Of a DNA stretch of 64,000 bases, positions 12,054-22,969 are shown piece by piece. The translations under genes and the position numbers were made by a program. Origin of the DNA: Tenrec ecaudatus (Eukaryota; Chordata; Mammalia; Afrosoricida; Tenrecidae). Location: positions 123,976,086 through 124,040,085 of the forward strand of contig NC_134537.1 of assembly GCF_050624435.1 (NCBI RefSeq), given 5' to 3'. Each line of letters begins with the position of its first letter. Position 1 is the stretch's first letter. The notes beneath the pieces are model-generated. The model did not search any database and was not told where the DNA came from. It worked only from the letters and a program-made list of their open reading frames with translations.

Positions 12054-12201
12054 CAACGTGGGTGTTATCTTGGAACGCCGCGTTGTGGAGCTGAAAGATT
12101 AAATGGCGGCTGAACTTTTCCTTCGTGCTCGAGTCCAAATTGACAACATCCTCAGCTGAACAATTCACGCTGTAGAACTCCTGAAGTGCTTTACAAACGT
12201 G
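12054..12201 (-). CDS. PRIMPOL: PRIMPOL coding exon 5
   Basis: Minus-strand acceptor TGTTTTTAG/CACGTT and donor CACGTTG/GTAAGT (a consensus 5' splice site) bound 148 nt. It encodes HVCKALQEFYSVNCSAEDVV, then NLDSSTKEKFSRHLIFQLHN and AAFQDNTHV-G, aligned with human residues 137-186. The Ser-Arg-His triplet corresponds to Ser167 and His169, the SxH motif of the primase-polymerase active site that positions nucleotide phosphates. It is fully conserved. Confidence 0.97.
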
Positions 12202-12559
12202 CTAAAAACACAAGAGGAATAACTCTAGCAAGTCACTTATGAGTGGAAAAATATATCAAACTTAAATGATCAAATTATTCATGCTTATGTTAAAAAAACT
12301 CAGGTTCTCGGGATTAAAATCATCTGAGAAATAAAATAATGTACGCATTAGTCTTCTCTACAATCACAATGAAATCATGTTTTCAGCATCTTTTTAAATA
12401 CTGTCTATGAGTTGAAAAGTCATACTTTACAGAGAAAGTTTCTCAGCCCAAATGGGTCTGAAAGAACAAAGTCAGGGGCTACCTGACCCCGATCGTGGAG
12501 GCAGCACACGGGCAGGACGCAAGCTCTGTCGTCACAGAGATGTAGATTTGACTCGGAGC

Positions 12560-12830
12560 TCGGTTATCCACCAACGCCGGGACTCTGGCCCAGTCCACAC
12601 CGTGTGCTCCTCGCTGCGCCGGGGCCGTGATGCAAGGCCAGAGCAGTCGTGGTCGAGTCCATTGTGACCCCTGGGCTCTCAAACCAAAGGGCGCTCCTTA
12701 GGGTTTCAAGGCCATGCCCTTTCTGAAGCAGCCCCCCAGGCCTTGCTTCTGAGCTGAGAGTGGACAGATGAGAAATGCCAGCTGTGGGGGGCGTCGTTGA
12801 GCATTGCACCATTTACATCACCCAGAAACT
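12560..12830. repeat. Degenerate AfroSINE/RTE-derived sequence
   Basis: Contains GTGGTCGAGTCCATTGTGAC followed by CTTAGGGTTTCAAGGC, as in diverged inverted SINE bodies, in a locally GC-rich block. Boundaries are unclear. Confidence 0.4.
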
Positions 12831-12924
12831 ACCCCGGCAATAACCGTGAGACTGAACACGGGGCTGTGGTAGGGAGTAAGTAAGAGCATGAGACAAATGT
12901 GTGAGAGCAGTGCGTGGTGCCCAG

Positions 12925-13096
12925 CCACCACCAGCGAGTCCATTCTGACGGGTGTGACTTTCTATAGGGTTTTCGAGGCTTTGTAAATCTTTATAGGAAT
13001 GGACAGCCTCATGCGTCTCACTCAGAGTGGCTAGGGGTTTGAACCACCAACCTTGAGGTTAGCAGTCTCATGCTTACCTGACAGCTCCTTATATCG
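12925..13096 (-). repeat. AfroSINE, minus orientation
   Basis: CCAGCGAGTCCATTCTGACG, GGCTTTGTAAATCTTTATAG, GGTTTGAACCACCAACCTTG and AGGTTAGCAGTCTCATGCTT appear in the inverted SINE order. Confidence 0.7.
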
Positions 13097-13099
13097 GGC

Positions 13100-14920
13100 A
13101 CAGTCACTGCTTACAAGCATTATCTGTGCAGCCTTAAACAATCACGTCTCCCTAAGCCTCACTATTCTTTTCAAAATGTAGCTGCGTAGAACATCATGCA
13201 TGGTTGCCATCAGATTTGTAAACTGCCAAGTCTCCAGGCTCCTAACAGGTGGCGTCATTCAATCACCACATTCCTCTTTACATTCTCAGATCCTGTTCTT
13301 GTCTCAAGTCTTCTCCAAAGTCCCCGCCCACCACAAATTCCTCCTCTACTTCTCTCTTAGCAGCTGAAAGTTATGCTAATTTGTGGTGGTTTTCACGGTT
13401 TCTCTGTAAGGGCTATCTGCCAGGATCTCCTTTTTTTTTTTTTTTTTAAATCTTTTTATAGAAATAGAATCCCAAATTTTAGCTAGACTTCTAGCCAGCC
13501 AGAACAAAGACTACATTTCCCAGATTCACTTGTAATTAAGTCTGGCAATGTGACTAAATCTCTCCCAGGAAAAGTGAACAAAAGTAGAGTGTGCACCTTC
13601 CAAGTCGCATGCTTCAAAGTCAGGGACACGCTGCTCCCTCTCTCAATTCCTACTGACTGGAAGGGAGGCTGGGCGGGGGTGTGACATCTTGGAAAATGCC
13701 ACTGAGGCAATTTCTTAGGGGGAGCAAAGCAACAAGACAAAGACAGCGCATTCCTAATGTAGGGGAGCCACACCTAGACATTACGTGAAAAAGACATATG
13801 TTTCTAATGAGTGTAAGGCACTTTACTTTTTTATGCTAGCAGCTCAATATCGTCTATTTTATATCTCCGTTAGACTATACATTTTGTGACGGCATAAGCC
13901 ATGTCTTCTTGGCCTCACCATTACATTCTGAGTACTTAGCACGGTGCCTGGTCTTTACTAGCTTCAGAAAACAATTGATAAATGAATGAAGGCTAGTTTT
14001 CTGTTTTAGAGCAACACAGAATGAACATAATGCTTCTTCAGGTAATAAAAGATTATCACACGCTTGCTAAATTCTCTGCCACATTAAATTTTAAATTAAA
14101 AATATAAGTTTTAAAAATAATTATCAAATACAAAAGCTAAAAATAAAGCTTGAGTATTATTTCTAATCTGTATGATTTTGCCAAATGCATTAAACCTGGG
14201 ATTCATAGTTTATTGAAATGTGTCAGTTATTGAATCAAAGTACATTATCTATTATCACCAGTTGTAATTATCCACTTATTTATTAACCATCCCTTAAACA
14301 AAAGCTGACCTGATTTGTGCCTCTTTACACAGACCAATTCAAAGAAAAAGTACTTACTGGATTATAAACTTGTTATATTCCAATTATCCAGTAAGTAAAA
14401 TAAATGCATTTAAACATATAATCATTTAAAAACCTGTTACAGAAATTTTTCAATCAAGTTGGTAAACATGTTCAATACAACCACTGTATACATTTTGAAT
14501 TCATTTCTACAACTTTTTACCCCCAAATTTTCCTGATACAGGAGATAACAGTTCTAAACTTATCTGGATAATGTACAGAATTAAGGGAGAAAAATGTAAT
14601 CCCCTACATGATCCTTGACACACCAGTGTGAATTAATCTATGTTACAAATGGGATTTGTACTGGCGTTGCTTCCATTAGGAATAGTTCAGGTTTTTACTA
14701 CAATGCTTTCTTTTTGCCTGTGGTATCACCATGTTAAAGTACCACTAGTAAACCCTCTGTCTTTATTTCTAGTTGTCCACATAGAGCCTATACAATACAT
14801 CCTATCTTAGATTTCAGAAGCGGTCTACAGCCAGACCACCTTGAATGTGCCTGATCTCATCAGATTGTAGTAGCACATTACATATCATAAAAAGTCAGTA
14901 TTTATATACATGGATAACTA
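13100..14920. other. PRIMPOL intron 4, unclassified part
   Basis: Long AT-rich stretch with a T17 run ending near 13447. No exon of human PRIMPOL is missing between exons 4 and 5, and no other gene is evident. Confidence 0.4.
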
Positions 14921-14924
14921 AAAG

Positions 14925-15112
14925 CGAGGCGCCCCGGTGGCAACAGGTTGAGCTGTTAACCACAAGGTCAGCAGTTTGAAACCCCCACTGCTCCTCGGGA
15001 GAAGGCGGGGCTTCTACTCCCGTCAACGGCTAGTTGCACAGGCAGGTCTACCCTGTCCTATAAGGTCTCGTGAGTCGGAATCAACGCCACGGCAGTGAGG
15101 GTTTTAGTTCAT
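14925..15112 (+). repeat. AfroSINE, nearly full length
   Basis: Head GAGGCGCCCCGGTGGCAACA, then GTTAACCACAAGGTCAGCAG, GGGCTTCTACTCCCG, CCTGTCCTATAAGG and the tail GAGTCGGAATCAACGCCACG with GGCAGTGAGGGTTTT. One of the best-preserved SINE copies here, with a tRNA-like 5' part. Confidence 0.8.
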
Positions 15113-15524
15113 TTCTAAAAGAAACTGACACTAATTTTACTACAGCTTTCTTGATGTCCACAGTACCCATTTGGATGGTAAAATTACTTTGGCCTTAGTC
15201 TGAGTAAGTTATTGATACTGGAGGTCAGATAATTAAGCCATAAATTAAAAATGCAGAAAATGCCCAAGCTTCTATCTTTCTCAAAGATTTTCACCAGGTA
15301 GAGTAATGTTACCAAACCTATGTGCATACATTGAACTGCCCCCACCCCTTTCTCAGCTTGCGAAGACATGTGATGCTCAGAAACAAGTCACAGGGGAAAA
15401 CACTAGGAAAACAGAGATGCAATTCCGAACCTGTGTATCACACGAGCTAGCTTCACCAACAAATGCAGGAAAGAGTGGAGAGCTGCCCAGAGGGAGAACG
15501 GGAGACACGGGCGTCTCTATTTAC

Positions 15525-15654
15525 CTCAATGAGTAGGGCCACCATCTTTTTCCCATCGGCTCCTGGATTGGCCAGTCTGTTGAATTCCAGATCAAAATAA
15601 AGCTTGCACACCGAATTTTCAGGTATAACTTCATAGCAGTGCAAGAGATTTTTG
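15525..15654 (-). CDS. PRIMPOL: PRIMPOL coding exon 4 (catalytic DxE)
   Basis: Minus-strand acceptor CAATCTAG/CAAAAAT and donor CATTGAG/GTAAAT bound 130 nt (one split base plus 43 codons). It encodes KNLLHCYEVIPENSVCKLYF, DLEFNRLANPGADGKKMVAL and LIE, differing from human residues 94-136 at only three positions. The Asp and Glu of LYFDLEF match human Asp114 and Glu116, the first catalytic metal-binding motif, so catalytic competence is predicted. Confidence 0.98.
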
Positions 15655-16300
15655 CTAGATTGAAAAAGTTGAGAAGGTGAGATTCCTGTCTTCAGTCTTT
15701 TAAACCATATGAGCTAAACTTGTATCTCAAGAGATACTTTGTTGGCTGTAAATGACATGTAACAAGGCAGTAATGGAGACACGAGAGAGTGAGCATGTAC
15801 TATCCACGGGTTTAAGGCTCCCGAGTTTCCACCAAACGAAACATGACACTGTGCTCTGTAGCATTATCTAACGAGAAAACGCACTTCACCTCAACCAACA
15901 TGTTATTTCCTGCCAGGGGACCGGAACAGCGGCTAACACTTCTATATTGGCTCTGTTGTTGCTGAGGTCTATTGTTTTAGAAAGGAGCTGCATTTCCCTT
16001 AAAGGATCACACATTCTGGGAAGTCCATGACTCTTCTGTGAGGACATTGAAAAGCATTTCCACCCGGAAGACACTACTTTAATACTGATTTAATTTTTTA
16101 AAATCATCTGGCTTCCAGGAACTTTCAGCACTCCCGTGTAGTTAGGTACACAGGCGGCGTGACTCTGACTCGCGTTCCTGAGGACAGATGGTGATTTCAA
16201 ACATAGCCGATACTTTGGATGGTCCCTTGAACACCTAAGTAATAGCTGGGTCGAGAGACTGTCCAATGGCAGCTTATACAAACGAAGGTTTCGTAATCAG
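15655..16300. other. PRIMPOL intron 3, unclassified part
   Basis: No repeat or gene recognised between exon 4 and the SINE at 16306. Confidence 0.4.
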
Positions 16301-16305
16301 ATGAA

Positions 16306-16485
16306 AGGAGGCCTGGGGCGCAACAGGAGCCACGTTGGGCTGTTACCTGCAAGGTCAGCAGGTGGAAACCATCTGTGGCTCCCGGGAGAAAGAGGCTTTT
16401 GACTGATGGGAAGAGTTCCAGGGACCATTCTACCACGTCCTGTCGAGGTGCCATGAGTAGGAATGGGCTCCCTGGCAGTAAGATG
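16306..16485 (+). repeat. AfroSINE
   Basis: GAGGCCTGGGGCGCAACAGG, TGCAAGGTCAGCAGGTGG, CCGGGAGAAAGAGGCTTTTG and GGTGCCATGAGTAGGAATGG follow the SINE order; the 3' end is diverged. Confidence 0.7.
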
Positions 16486-16771
16486 ACCATCAGAAAGGGG
16501 CAGGAGAATTTTGTCCTGGTCTGGCACAGGGAGTATAAGAACACAAAACGCAGGTAGAACTAGACACACATGCTCTGTAATCATACAGTGCTGGCATTTC
16601 AAGATGAAACTTAGTTTCAGCAAGCATCGTCTCACACTATCTTGATGGCTTTAGCTCCATTCAAAGTGGAGTCACCGATACATAAACATAAGCAAACTTA
16701 GTTTTATATTTGAAGGGAATTACAGATATCAAAATAGAAATCCCTTAAGTCAGTTGATTAAATAAATTAAT

Positions 16772-16972
16772 AAAAATAGCATTAATCGGAGGGAGGGGGA
16801 GGGAAAAAAGGAAAACGAGCTGACTCCAGGAACCCGGGTGGAGGGCGAATTTTGAGAGTGACGAGGGCAACGAATGTATAGGGGTGCTTTGCTCAGTTGA
16901 TGCATGTGTGGATTGTGATGAGAGTTGTATGAGCCCCAATAAAGTGATTTATTAAATTTAAAAAAAAATAGC
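16772..16972 (+). mobile_element. L1-type LINE 3' tail, 5'-truncated
   Basis: Polypurine tract GAGGGAGGGGGAGGG, then GAGTGACGAGGGCAACGAAT and GTATGAGCCCCAATAAAGTG with an A-rich tail. A variant subfamily of the same L1 3' end. The string ATAGCATTAATC lies on both sides (near 16776 and 16967), a probable target-site duplication. Confidence 0.72.
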
Positions 16973-17261
16973 ATTAATCAATTCAGGAATCCACATTAAT
17001 TTGTTCCCCTTTTCTACGCATCACTCAAGTATGATAAGTACTTGACTAGATCTAAAGTTATATTAAGCAGCAATTTCTTCATTGTTAGATGGGAACGCAA
17101 GAATTCACCTGGAATTAGGAAAATCCACACCAAATCCACTGTAAATCTCCACAGGAGCATACAACCTCATCTTTGTCCCACAGAGTGACTGGTGGGTTAC
17201 TGAAGAGCTGACCTTGCACTTAAGCAACTCCACATTTCCCCCACAGCACCACCAGAGCTCC

Positions 17262-17488
17262 CAAATCAAACCCACTGTCATTGAGTCGCTTCAATTCTAA
17301 CTCACAGTGACCCTACAGGACAGGGTAGAATTGCCACGGTGAGGTTCAGAGGCTGTAAATCTATAGGAGCAGACCTAAGACAAACTCACTGTCATTGAGT
17401 TAATTGGTGGGAGCTGGTGGATGTGAACCATTGACCTTGTGGTTAGTAGTCCAACTGGTAACCTACTGCAAGGCCAGGGCTCCTTTCT
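17262..17488 (-). repeat. AfroSINE, minus orientation, near full length
   Basis: CCCACTGTCATTGAGTCGCT, TCACAGTGACCCTACAGGAC, GGCTGTAAATCTATAGGAGC, GTGAACCATTGACCTTGTGG and GCAAGGCCAGGGCTCCTTT run through the whole inverted element. A phrase near 17388 (CACTGTCATTGAGTTAATTG) repeats the start, so a small internal duplication is likely. Confidence 0.8.
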
Positions 17489-17568
17489 TGATTAATAGTA
17501 CAATTTAATTTTTGCTTACAAAAAGAGAACCTTCAGATCCCCTGTGGGTAACAGAAGGACGCAAACAT

Positions 17569-17645
17569 ATGAGGCTAAGTCAAAAAGTCTTGCTACTGCT
17601 GTGGTTCCAGCTATACATGTCCGGCCTTATTCCAAGCAGAACGTA
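17569..17645. mobile_element. Mariner-like end fragment
   Basis: TATGAGGCTAAGTCAAAAAG and CTTGCTACTGCTGTGG resemble the left end of the mariner-like copy at 47730 (TATGAGGTCGAGTCAACAAA, ACTGCTAC). Only a short end is present. Confidence 0.4.
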
Positions 17646-17705
17646 TTTCAACTAACACGTCTCTAGATGCAGTGGGTGACTACAGACAAGTTCTCTCTTA
17701 CTGTA

Positions 17706-17893
17706 GGAGGCGCCCTGGTGGCTTAGTAGTTACGCATTAGGCCGTTATCCGCAAAGTCGGCAGTCCGAAACCAGTAGCAGCCTGGCAGAGCTTTCTGGTC
17801 CCATAAGCAGTTCAGGGGCAGCTGTACTGCTCTCTAGGGTCGCCACGAGTCAGCATAAACCGGAAGGCGGTGAGTTAGACGTTTGTTTTGGTT
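17706..17893 (+). repeat. AfroSINE, near full length
   Basis: Head GGAGGCGCCCTGGTGGCTTA with TAGTAGTTACGCATTAGGCC, then CGCAAAGTCGGCAGTCCG and the 3' part GGTCGCCACGAGTCAGCATA with AGGCGGTGAGTTAGACG. Confidence 0.8.
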
Positions 17894-19061
17894 GTATCAC
17901 TAAGGGTGACTTCAAAACAGAAAACATAATCCAAACACTGAACAATGGCTTCTGAGGCGAGCTGCCAGCCTGGGCCGGTTAAGTTCAAGGCAGAGAGAAC
18001 AGCTCAGACACTTATAGAGATTCCTTTGTAGAACTCCAAGGGAAATCTTGGTAGATTTTACCAAAAGACACAAGAAAGTTTCGAGAAAATTGAAAACTGC
18101 ATTGTACCAAGGAATTTTCCATGACAATACACTGTCCCTCCGGACTTCTTTTTCTTCCCCAAACTCAAAGAACATTTAAAAGGAACATGATTGGAATCCC
18201 TTCAGGAAGCCAAAATAGCGGTTTTGACAAGGTGCAAATCCAAGAGCACCGAATGTTGCCATGTTGCCGGGAAGGGCTCGAGAGACGGAAACACTGCCTT
18301 CAGAAGAGTGTACACGTAAATGGAAGAAGATACGTAGGTAAATAGCTGCACATTTTGATATTTATTTTTTACTAAAGGTGCCTGTGATTTTGTCGCAGTA
18401 CTTTCTGACTTACTCTGTGTGCGTGCATACACAAACGCACATGAACAAGACAGGTATATTTGCTCCTCACCAACCAACATGCTTAGCTTCCTAAGGCCGG
18501 GTCCTATTGCGCGAGCATTGGTGTCATGCAACAACAGGGGATGATCACATCAGTTCACAAAACGGAGGGTGACTACATCACTACGTAACTGCAAATTACA
18601 TCATCGTACAGCTTCCAAGCCGCCGAGAATCCTGGCCCAGCCACGCGGACCCATGACCTAACATGGCAGCCAGAGTGACTGGAGCTGCGCACATCAGCAT
18701 TCACTACTGCCATAGCACACAGCTGATGCTCCAGAGACAGATTTGTTTATGCTTGTCATTAGTGCAAAACACGAGTAAGTGCCCATGAATTTTTTTCCCC
18801 TAACAGCATCTGGTGATAGAATTCAATGTTTTTATAGTCTTTTAAATCCTATGGAGGTAGTTTTATTCTGTCTGCTACAGTTGCTCTAAGTCAGACTCAG
18901 CCTGAAGGCATAGGTTATTTGGTATATTTGGTTACCAAAAAGTAACGAAATTTGGGGTCAAGGACCGTGAAAGCCAATTCAATCTGAGTTTATTTTACAA
19001 ATACTGCTAGATGAAAGAAATGTCACGTTAGCTTAATCTGCGGCATTGAAAAACGACTCAC
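17894..19061. other. PRIMPOL intron 3, unclassified part
   Basis: Intron DNA next to exon 3. Open frames here lack homology and splice signals. No repeat family recognised. Confidence 0.4.
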
Positions 19062-19159
19062 CGGGACTGATAGTGGAACCAAAGCTGAGCATAGGTGGTG
19101 ACGAGGTAAATCCGCTGTCCATCTCCCACTTTGTATTCCAAAGCAAATACATGAACATC
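19062..19159 (-). CDS. PRIMPOL: PRIMPOL coding exon 3
   Basis: Minus-strand acceptor TTTTGCGAAG/GATGTTC and consensus donor TCCCG/GTGAGT bound 98 nt. It encodes DVHVFALEYKVGDGQRIYLV and TTYAQLWFHYQS-R, matching human residues 61-93. The aromatic cluster reads WFHY where human has WFYY, so the residue aligned with human Tyr89 is His. Other changes are C69Y, E85Q, F86L and K91Q. The exon is too short to appear as an obvious open frame but is unambiguous by homology, phase and splice sites. Confidence 0.96.
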
Positions 19160-19604
19160 CTTCGCAAAATCAAAAGTGACATTCCAAAACTATTAAAAAT
19201 GCAACTGTAGCAATTAAATGCACAGAAATCATTTTACCTTCAAATTTTAGTAAAAGGTGAAAGATTGATAAGATCTGAAGAGAAACCAAAGTATACCTTC
19301 AAATTTTAGATAACTAGAATTTGAACATTCGTGTTATTAAAGGAAGATTAAAATACTTAAGTCTAGGCCAAGCAAAATCGAATTACTTATATTTATTTTT
19401 AATCACCTAAGTAATCTATGTTTAAGGCGAACAACAGAACATCCAGATTTTTAAAAAGGGAGGTGGGGGATTAAAAAGTACTCTTAATTCTACCATTCTA
19501 GTTGACTTCCTGTCATAGTTTTGATTGATAATTTATTAAATTAAATCTATTTTGCAAAACTACTTAAACACTCTAAAGTGTTTGAAGTAATAACTTCCTC
19601 TCTG

Positions 19605-19725
19605 CCAACTCGCTGCCATCTAGTCTTTGCTGACTGAGAGTGACCCTATAGGACAGGGTCCCTGGAGATTTCTGAGAATGTCATGCTTTGTGTGAATGGC
19701 AAGCCCCATCTTTCTCCCAAAATAA
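19605..19725 (-). repeat. AfroSINE fragment, minus orientation
   Basis: CTCGCTGCCATCTAGTCTTT, GAGAGTGACCCTATAGGACA and AAGCCCCATCTTTCTCCC mark an inverted, internally decayed copy. Confidence 0.6.
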
Positions 19726-20671
19726 TCCTCTAGTACATAGAAAATGTATGTGGGAATCCATCTTGAAAGACTGATGACTGTGGTGATTGAGTAAATGCTA
19801 CTGGTTACTTTGTTTTGTTTCTATTACACAAAGAGTTGGAATATGCACACAAATTCCTTTTGTTTCTGGAGGAAAAGGTTGCTCGTGTGAATGAGAAGTT
19901 GAACGAGGACTCTACCTGGCCCTGTTAAACTGCTTTTGAGGCAAGCTTTAGACTAGTAATTGGGATGTCCAGCAATCATACCCTTGCATCTTTTATTAAA
20001 TTTCAGTTTAAAAAGAATCAGCTGTTAATTTTTTGACATTCTGATGCTTGCACCAGCGCAAAAATAATTAAGCAAGGTCTCCCTTCCTAGACTCCTCGTT
20101 ACGACGAGGCCCCTTCAAAAGCTATGGCACTTTAAACTCTGCTCCCCCTTCAGCACCGCATGGCACAGCATACTGATCTTAGGGCGCACCCTTCACCTCA
20201 CTTCCTAGTCTCCACGGTGCCCAGCAAGGCAAAGCAGTGCATAGCACACACCCACTGCTTCGTTTCTTTTTGTGTCGCATTGGCGTGTAGCAAGCAGTTC
20301 CTCCTACTTGCCTGATGTGTTGACAGTTATTATGACAAATCCACTCTACTACTCCAAAGCGTAAAAGGAGGTAGTAGAAAGAAAAACACAAGTCTGCTTT
20401 GAAACCATGATTTACATTCTAGGGTTTACTTTACTCTTCACATGTCTACTAATGTTGGAGGAACTTTTGAGTACGAGCTCCCAAATCCAGCTCCTTCTCT
20501 TCTTCCTAACAAATCCACGCTCCTCCATTCATTCCTACATCTGCTCGTATTCCTGAGTGTGCGTTTAGTTTCGCTGAGAGCAATGCGGTTTCCATCCCTG
20601 GAAACTTCAACTCAGCACTCCCTCAGCAATGACTTTCCGATCCTGCTCCCTTCAGCATTCTATTCTCTTTC

Positions 20672-20818
20672 AGAGTCCTGGTGGTGCTTCTGGGTGCTGA
20701 CCCCACCAGCTGCTCTGCAGGAGAAAGAGGAGGTGCTCTGTTCTCATGATGACTGACATCACATATCCTATGTAGGATTTGGAGTTGGAATTGACTCGAT
20801 GGGAGTGGGGTTGGTCCT
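20672..20818 (+). repeat. AfroSINE
   Basis: AGAGTCCTGGTGGTGCTTCT, CCACCAGCTGCTCTGCAGGA and TTGGAATTGACTCGATGGGA mark head, body and tail of a somewhat shortened copy. Confidence 0.7.
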
Positions 20819-20854
20819 GAAAGCACAGCTTCACTTAAGTGGCATTACAAATAT

Positions 20855-21240
20855 TGAAAATGGTCCATTTCTGTCAAGTGGATTCTGACTCACAGAAACC
20901 CAGTGAGACAGTTGTACCAGTTCTACTCTGTCCCGTAGGGTTTCGATGAGTCAGAATCCACTTGACTGAGTAGAACTGTCCCATAGGGACAGAGTAGAAC
21001 TGTCCCATAGGGCTTAAAAGGCCGTCAATCTCTGAAGCAGAGTATCATATCTTTTTCATGGATGACTCATCACTGCTCCTGTGGGTTTCTGAGATGATAA
21101 ATCTTTATGGAAGCCTCATCTTTTCCCCAAGAAGCGGCTGGTGTTTTCAAACTGATAAGCTTGCAATTAGCAACTCAATGTATAACCCATGAAGCCACGA
21201 GGTCACTATGCGTCAGAAAGGATTCGAGGCAGTAAGTTTG
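20855..21240. repeat. Rearranged AfroSINE cluster with a 20-bp inverted repeat
   Basis: Inverted SINE sequence that has been duplicated. A perfect 20-bp inverted repeat (20873-20892 and 20947-20966, GTCAAGTGGATTCTGACTCA and its complement) brackets about 54 nt. The phrase AGTAGAACTGTCCCATAGGG then occurs twice in tandem near 20973-21015. The right part (21060-21240) carries further inverted SINE segments. Confidence 0.6.
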
Positions 21241-21358
21241 CTTTGGTGGCTGGTCTCCTAAAGAGCTCTTGGTGTTTTGAAGACAAGCCAGGTTGGTTAG
21301 CCATCCCCTTACAGTCTCTGTTTAAAAACCAAAAAAAGGAAGGTGATGAGACAATTAC

Positions 21359-21583
21359 CTCTTTACAGCTTTTAACGAAGCTGAAAGCCTGAGTCTGTCG
21401 ATGAAACAGTTTCCAAATAGAGGCTGGCTCTTCTGGTTTGGAGAGCCGCGGTCTGTACACTTTGGACAAAGGTTTCCTCTCATAATAAGCAGCCCGTTCT
21501 TCAATTTGCTTCAGCTTTGCTTCCCATCTTCCCTTCGTTAGTTCAGAAGCACGAGAAGACTCAAGCCCGTCCATGGAAGACTC
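21359..21583 (-). CDS. PRIMPOL: PRIMPOL first coding exon (exon 2)
   Basis: Primase-polymerase of the archaeo-eukaryotic primase family; it reprimes stalled forks in nucleus and mitochondria. Minus-strand acceptor GATCGGTAG/GAGTC and donor AAAGAG/GTAATT bound 225 nt; coding begins at ATG 21574-21572. The product reads MDGLESSRASEL followed by TKGRWEAKLKQIEER and on to FVKSCKE. From TKGRW it aligns without gaps with human residues 1-60, but the codon aligned with human Met1 is ACG. The upstream ATG (context TCC ATG G, weak at -3, good at +4) is in frame, has no stop between, and adds 12 residues. I therefore place the start there. The next Met is in exon 4, too late to be useful. A non-ATG start at ACG is the alternative. 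Confidence 0.93.
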
Positions 21584-21753
21584 CTACCGATCAAACGAAA
21601 CAAGGGCATTAATGGTGTTTTATTTTGAATAGGTTTGTTTGGTGACATTCCAAATGTCTTTACCTGAAGCTTATTTCTATGTTTAAAATTTTTTTTCAGC
21701 AAGAGGTTTCACTGTGGAAAGAGAACATGGGCCCAATTGTGTGGCCCCAAATT

Positions 21754-21864
21754 ACCATATACACTCGAGTATAAGCCAACCCAACTATCAGCCAAGGCAC
21801 CGAATTTTATGACAAACTGAATAAAAAGTGTGCTAAAAAAGATTCTATATGAGTATATATGGTA
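21754..21864. mobile_element. Palindromic MITE (ACTCGAGTATAAGCC family), copy 1
   Basis: Begins TACCATATACACTCGAGTAT and ends GAGTATATATGGTA, forming long terminal inverted repeats bordered by TA. The inside has AAGGCACCGAATTTTATGAC. Related copies lie at 41830 and 45600. TA borders and palindromic form suggest a Tc1/mariner-superfamily MITE. Confidence 0.6.
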
Positions 21865-21867
21865 GGT

Positions 21868-22682
21868 GTTGAAATTTCAACCCCTGTATCTGTGGATGTA
21901 ATCCTACTTGTGAATATGATTTTCCCTGCTCTGTTAATGAGGCCACACCATAGTGAATGGTTGCTAGATTAGGGCTAATGGATGTGTCTCCACTGAATGC
22001 CTATGCTCAACAGAAAGTAGCTGGCATTGCTACAATAACAGGGTTGGGAAGAAGTCAGGCACACTAATCACACACCTATTGGAAAATCCAGACCGAGGTC
22101 ACCTAGGCCCAGGTGAGAGGTCCACCTGGGCACAGAGTAGGCACTGGCTACATGGCATCACACAGATGCCTGAACTCAGCCAATAAGATCGGCCAATACC
22201 CTCAACCATGCCTCCCCAGCTAGTGGAGAGGGGAAGGGAAAAAAACCAGACTGAGGGCAAGCCACTCTCCCTAGTTCGGGAGGCTCTCTTGCAGGTTGGA
22301 GGGCAGGGGTGCCTAAGTGCCCCGTGCCCTCTCCGGGCTCTAGCTCTCTCTTAGGCTCTCAGGCAGCTGTCCCCCAGGCCATGCCCTCTCCCCCTTGGCT
22401 GCACACCCTGGATTCGCATTCCTGTTCCAGGACTCCTTTTGTGTGTTTTCCGAACTCCCCTGACCTGGCTGGAGGGGCCAATTTCAGTCACAAACTTTCC
22501 CACACCCCTGCCATTCGGCACTGCACGCTTTCCAGAGATTGTGCGTACCTTTTGAGACTGTAGTACCTGAAACTTCCCTTTCCCTCTTAAAAGTTACTTG
22601 GATTTACAAAAGTGCTTCTGCCAGGAAATTCTTTCAGCGTTGAGAAGAAAGAACCAAGGTAAACCACCCCAGAAACCTAACA
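21868..22682 (+). mobile_element. Solo LTR-like element, copy 1 (endogenous retrovirus relic)
   Basis: About 0.8 kb similar over its right 650 bp to 27052-27722. Shared marks in order are GTCACCTAGGCCCAGGTG, CAGCCAATAAGATCGGCCAA (CCAAT motifs), a purine-rich TATA position, a C/T-rich block, GTAGTACCTGAAACTTCCC and AGTTACTTGGATTTAC. It starts near TGTTGAAATTTC and ends near CCTAACA. No gag, pol or env sequence follows, so it is a solo LTR or unrelated promoter-bearing repeat; the class is undetermined. Confidence 0.5.
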
Positions 22683-22795
22683 GGAAAGTACGTCCTAAAC
22701 CTAATGTCTTAGTGAGGAGCAGCACAGACACAGAGACAAGCAAGCACACAAGGGAGGCAGACAGATACCATGCGAAGAGAGCACTGTCCTTCACA

Positions 22796-22962
22796 AGGAC
22801 CCCTAGCCTCCTAAGCCACAAGATCATCAGTTCAAAACCACCAGCTGCTCCACAGGAGAGAGGTGAGGCTATCTCCAGTCTCAGAAATCCACCAGGACCG
22901 ATTAGGGTCACTATGAGTCAGCATTGAGTCGATGGCAGTTGAGTTTGGTTTGATTTTTGGTA
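22796..22962 (+). repeat. AfroSINE
   Basis: GGACCCCTAGCCTCCTAAGC, ATCATCAGTTCAAAACCACC, AGCTGCTCCACAGGAGAGAG and GTCACTATGAGTCAGCATTG, ending GAGTCGATGGCAGTTGAG. Confidence 0.75.
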
Positions 22963-22969
22963 GTCCCCT

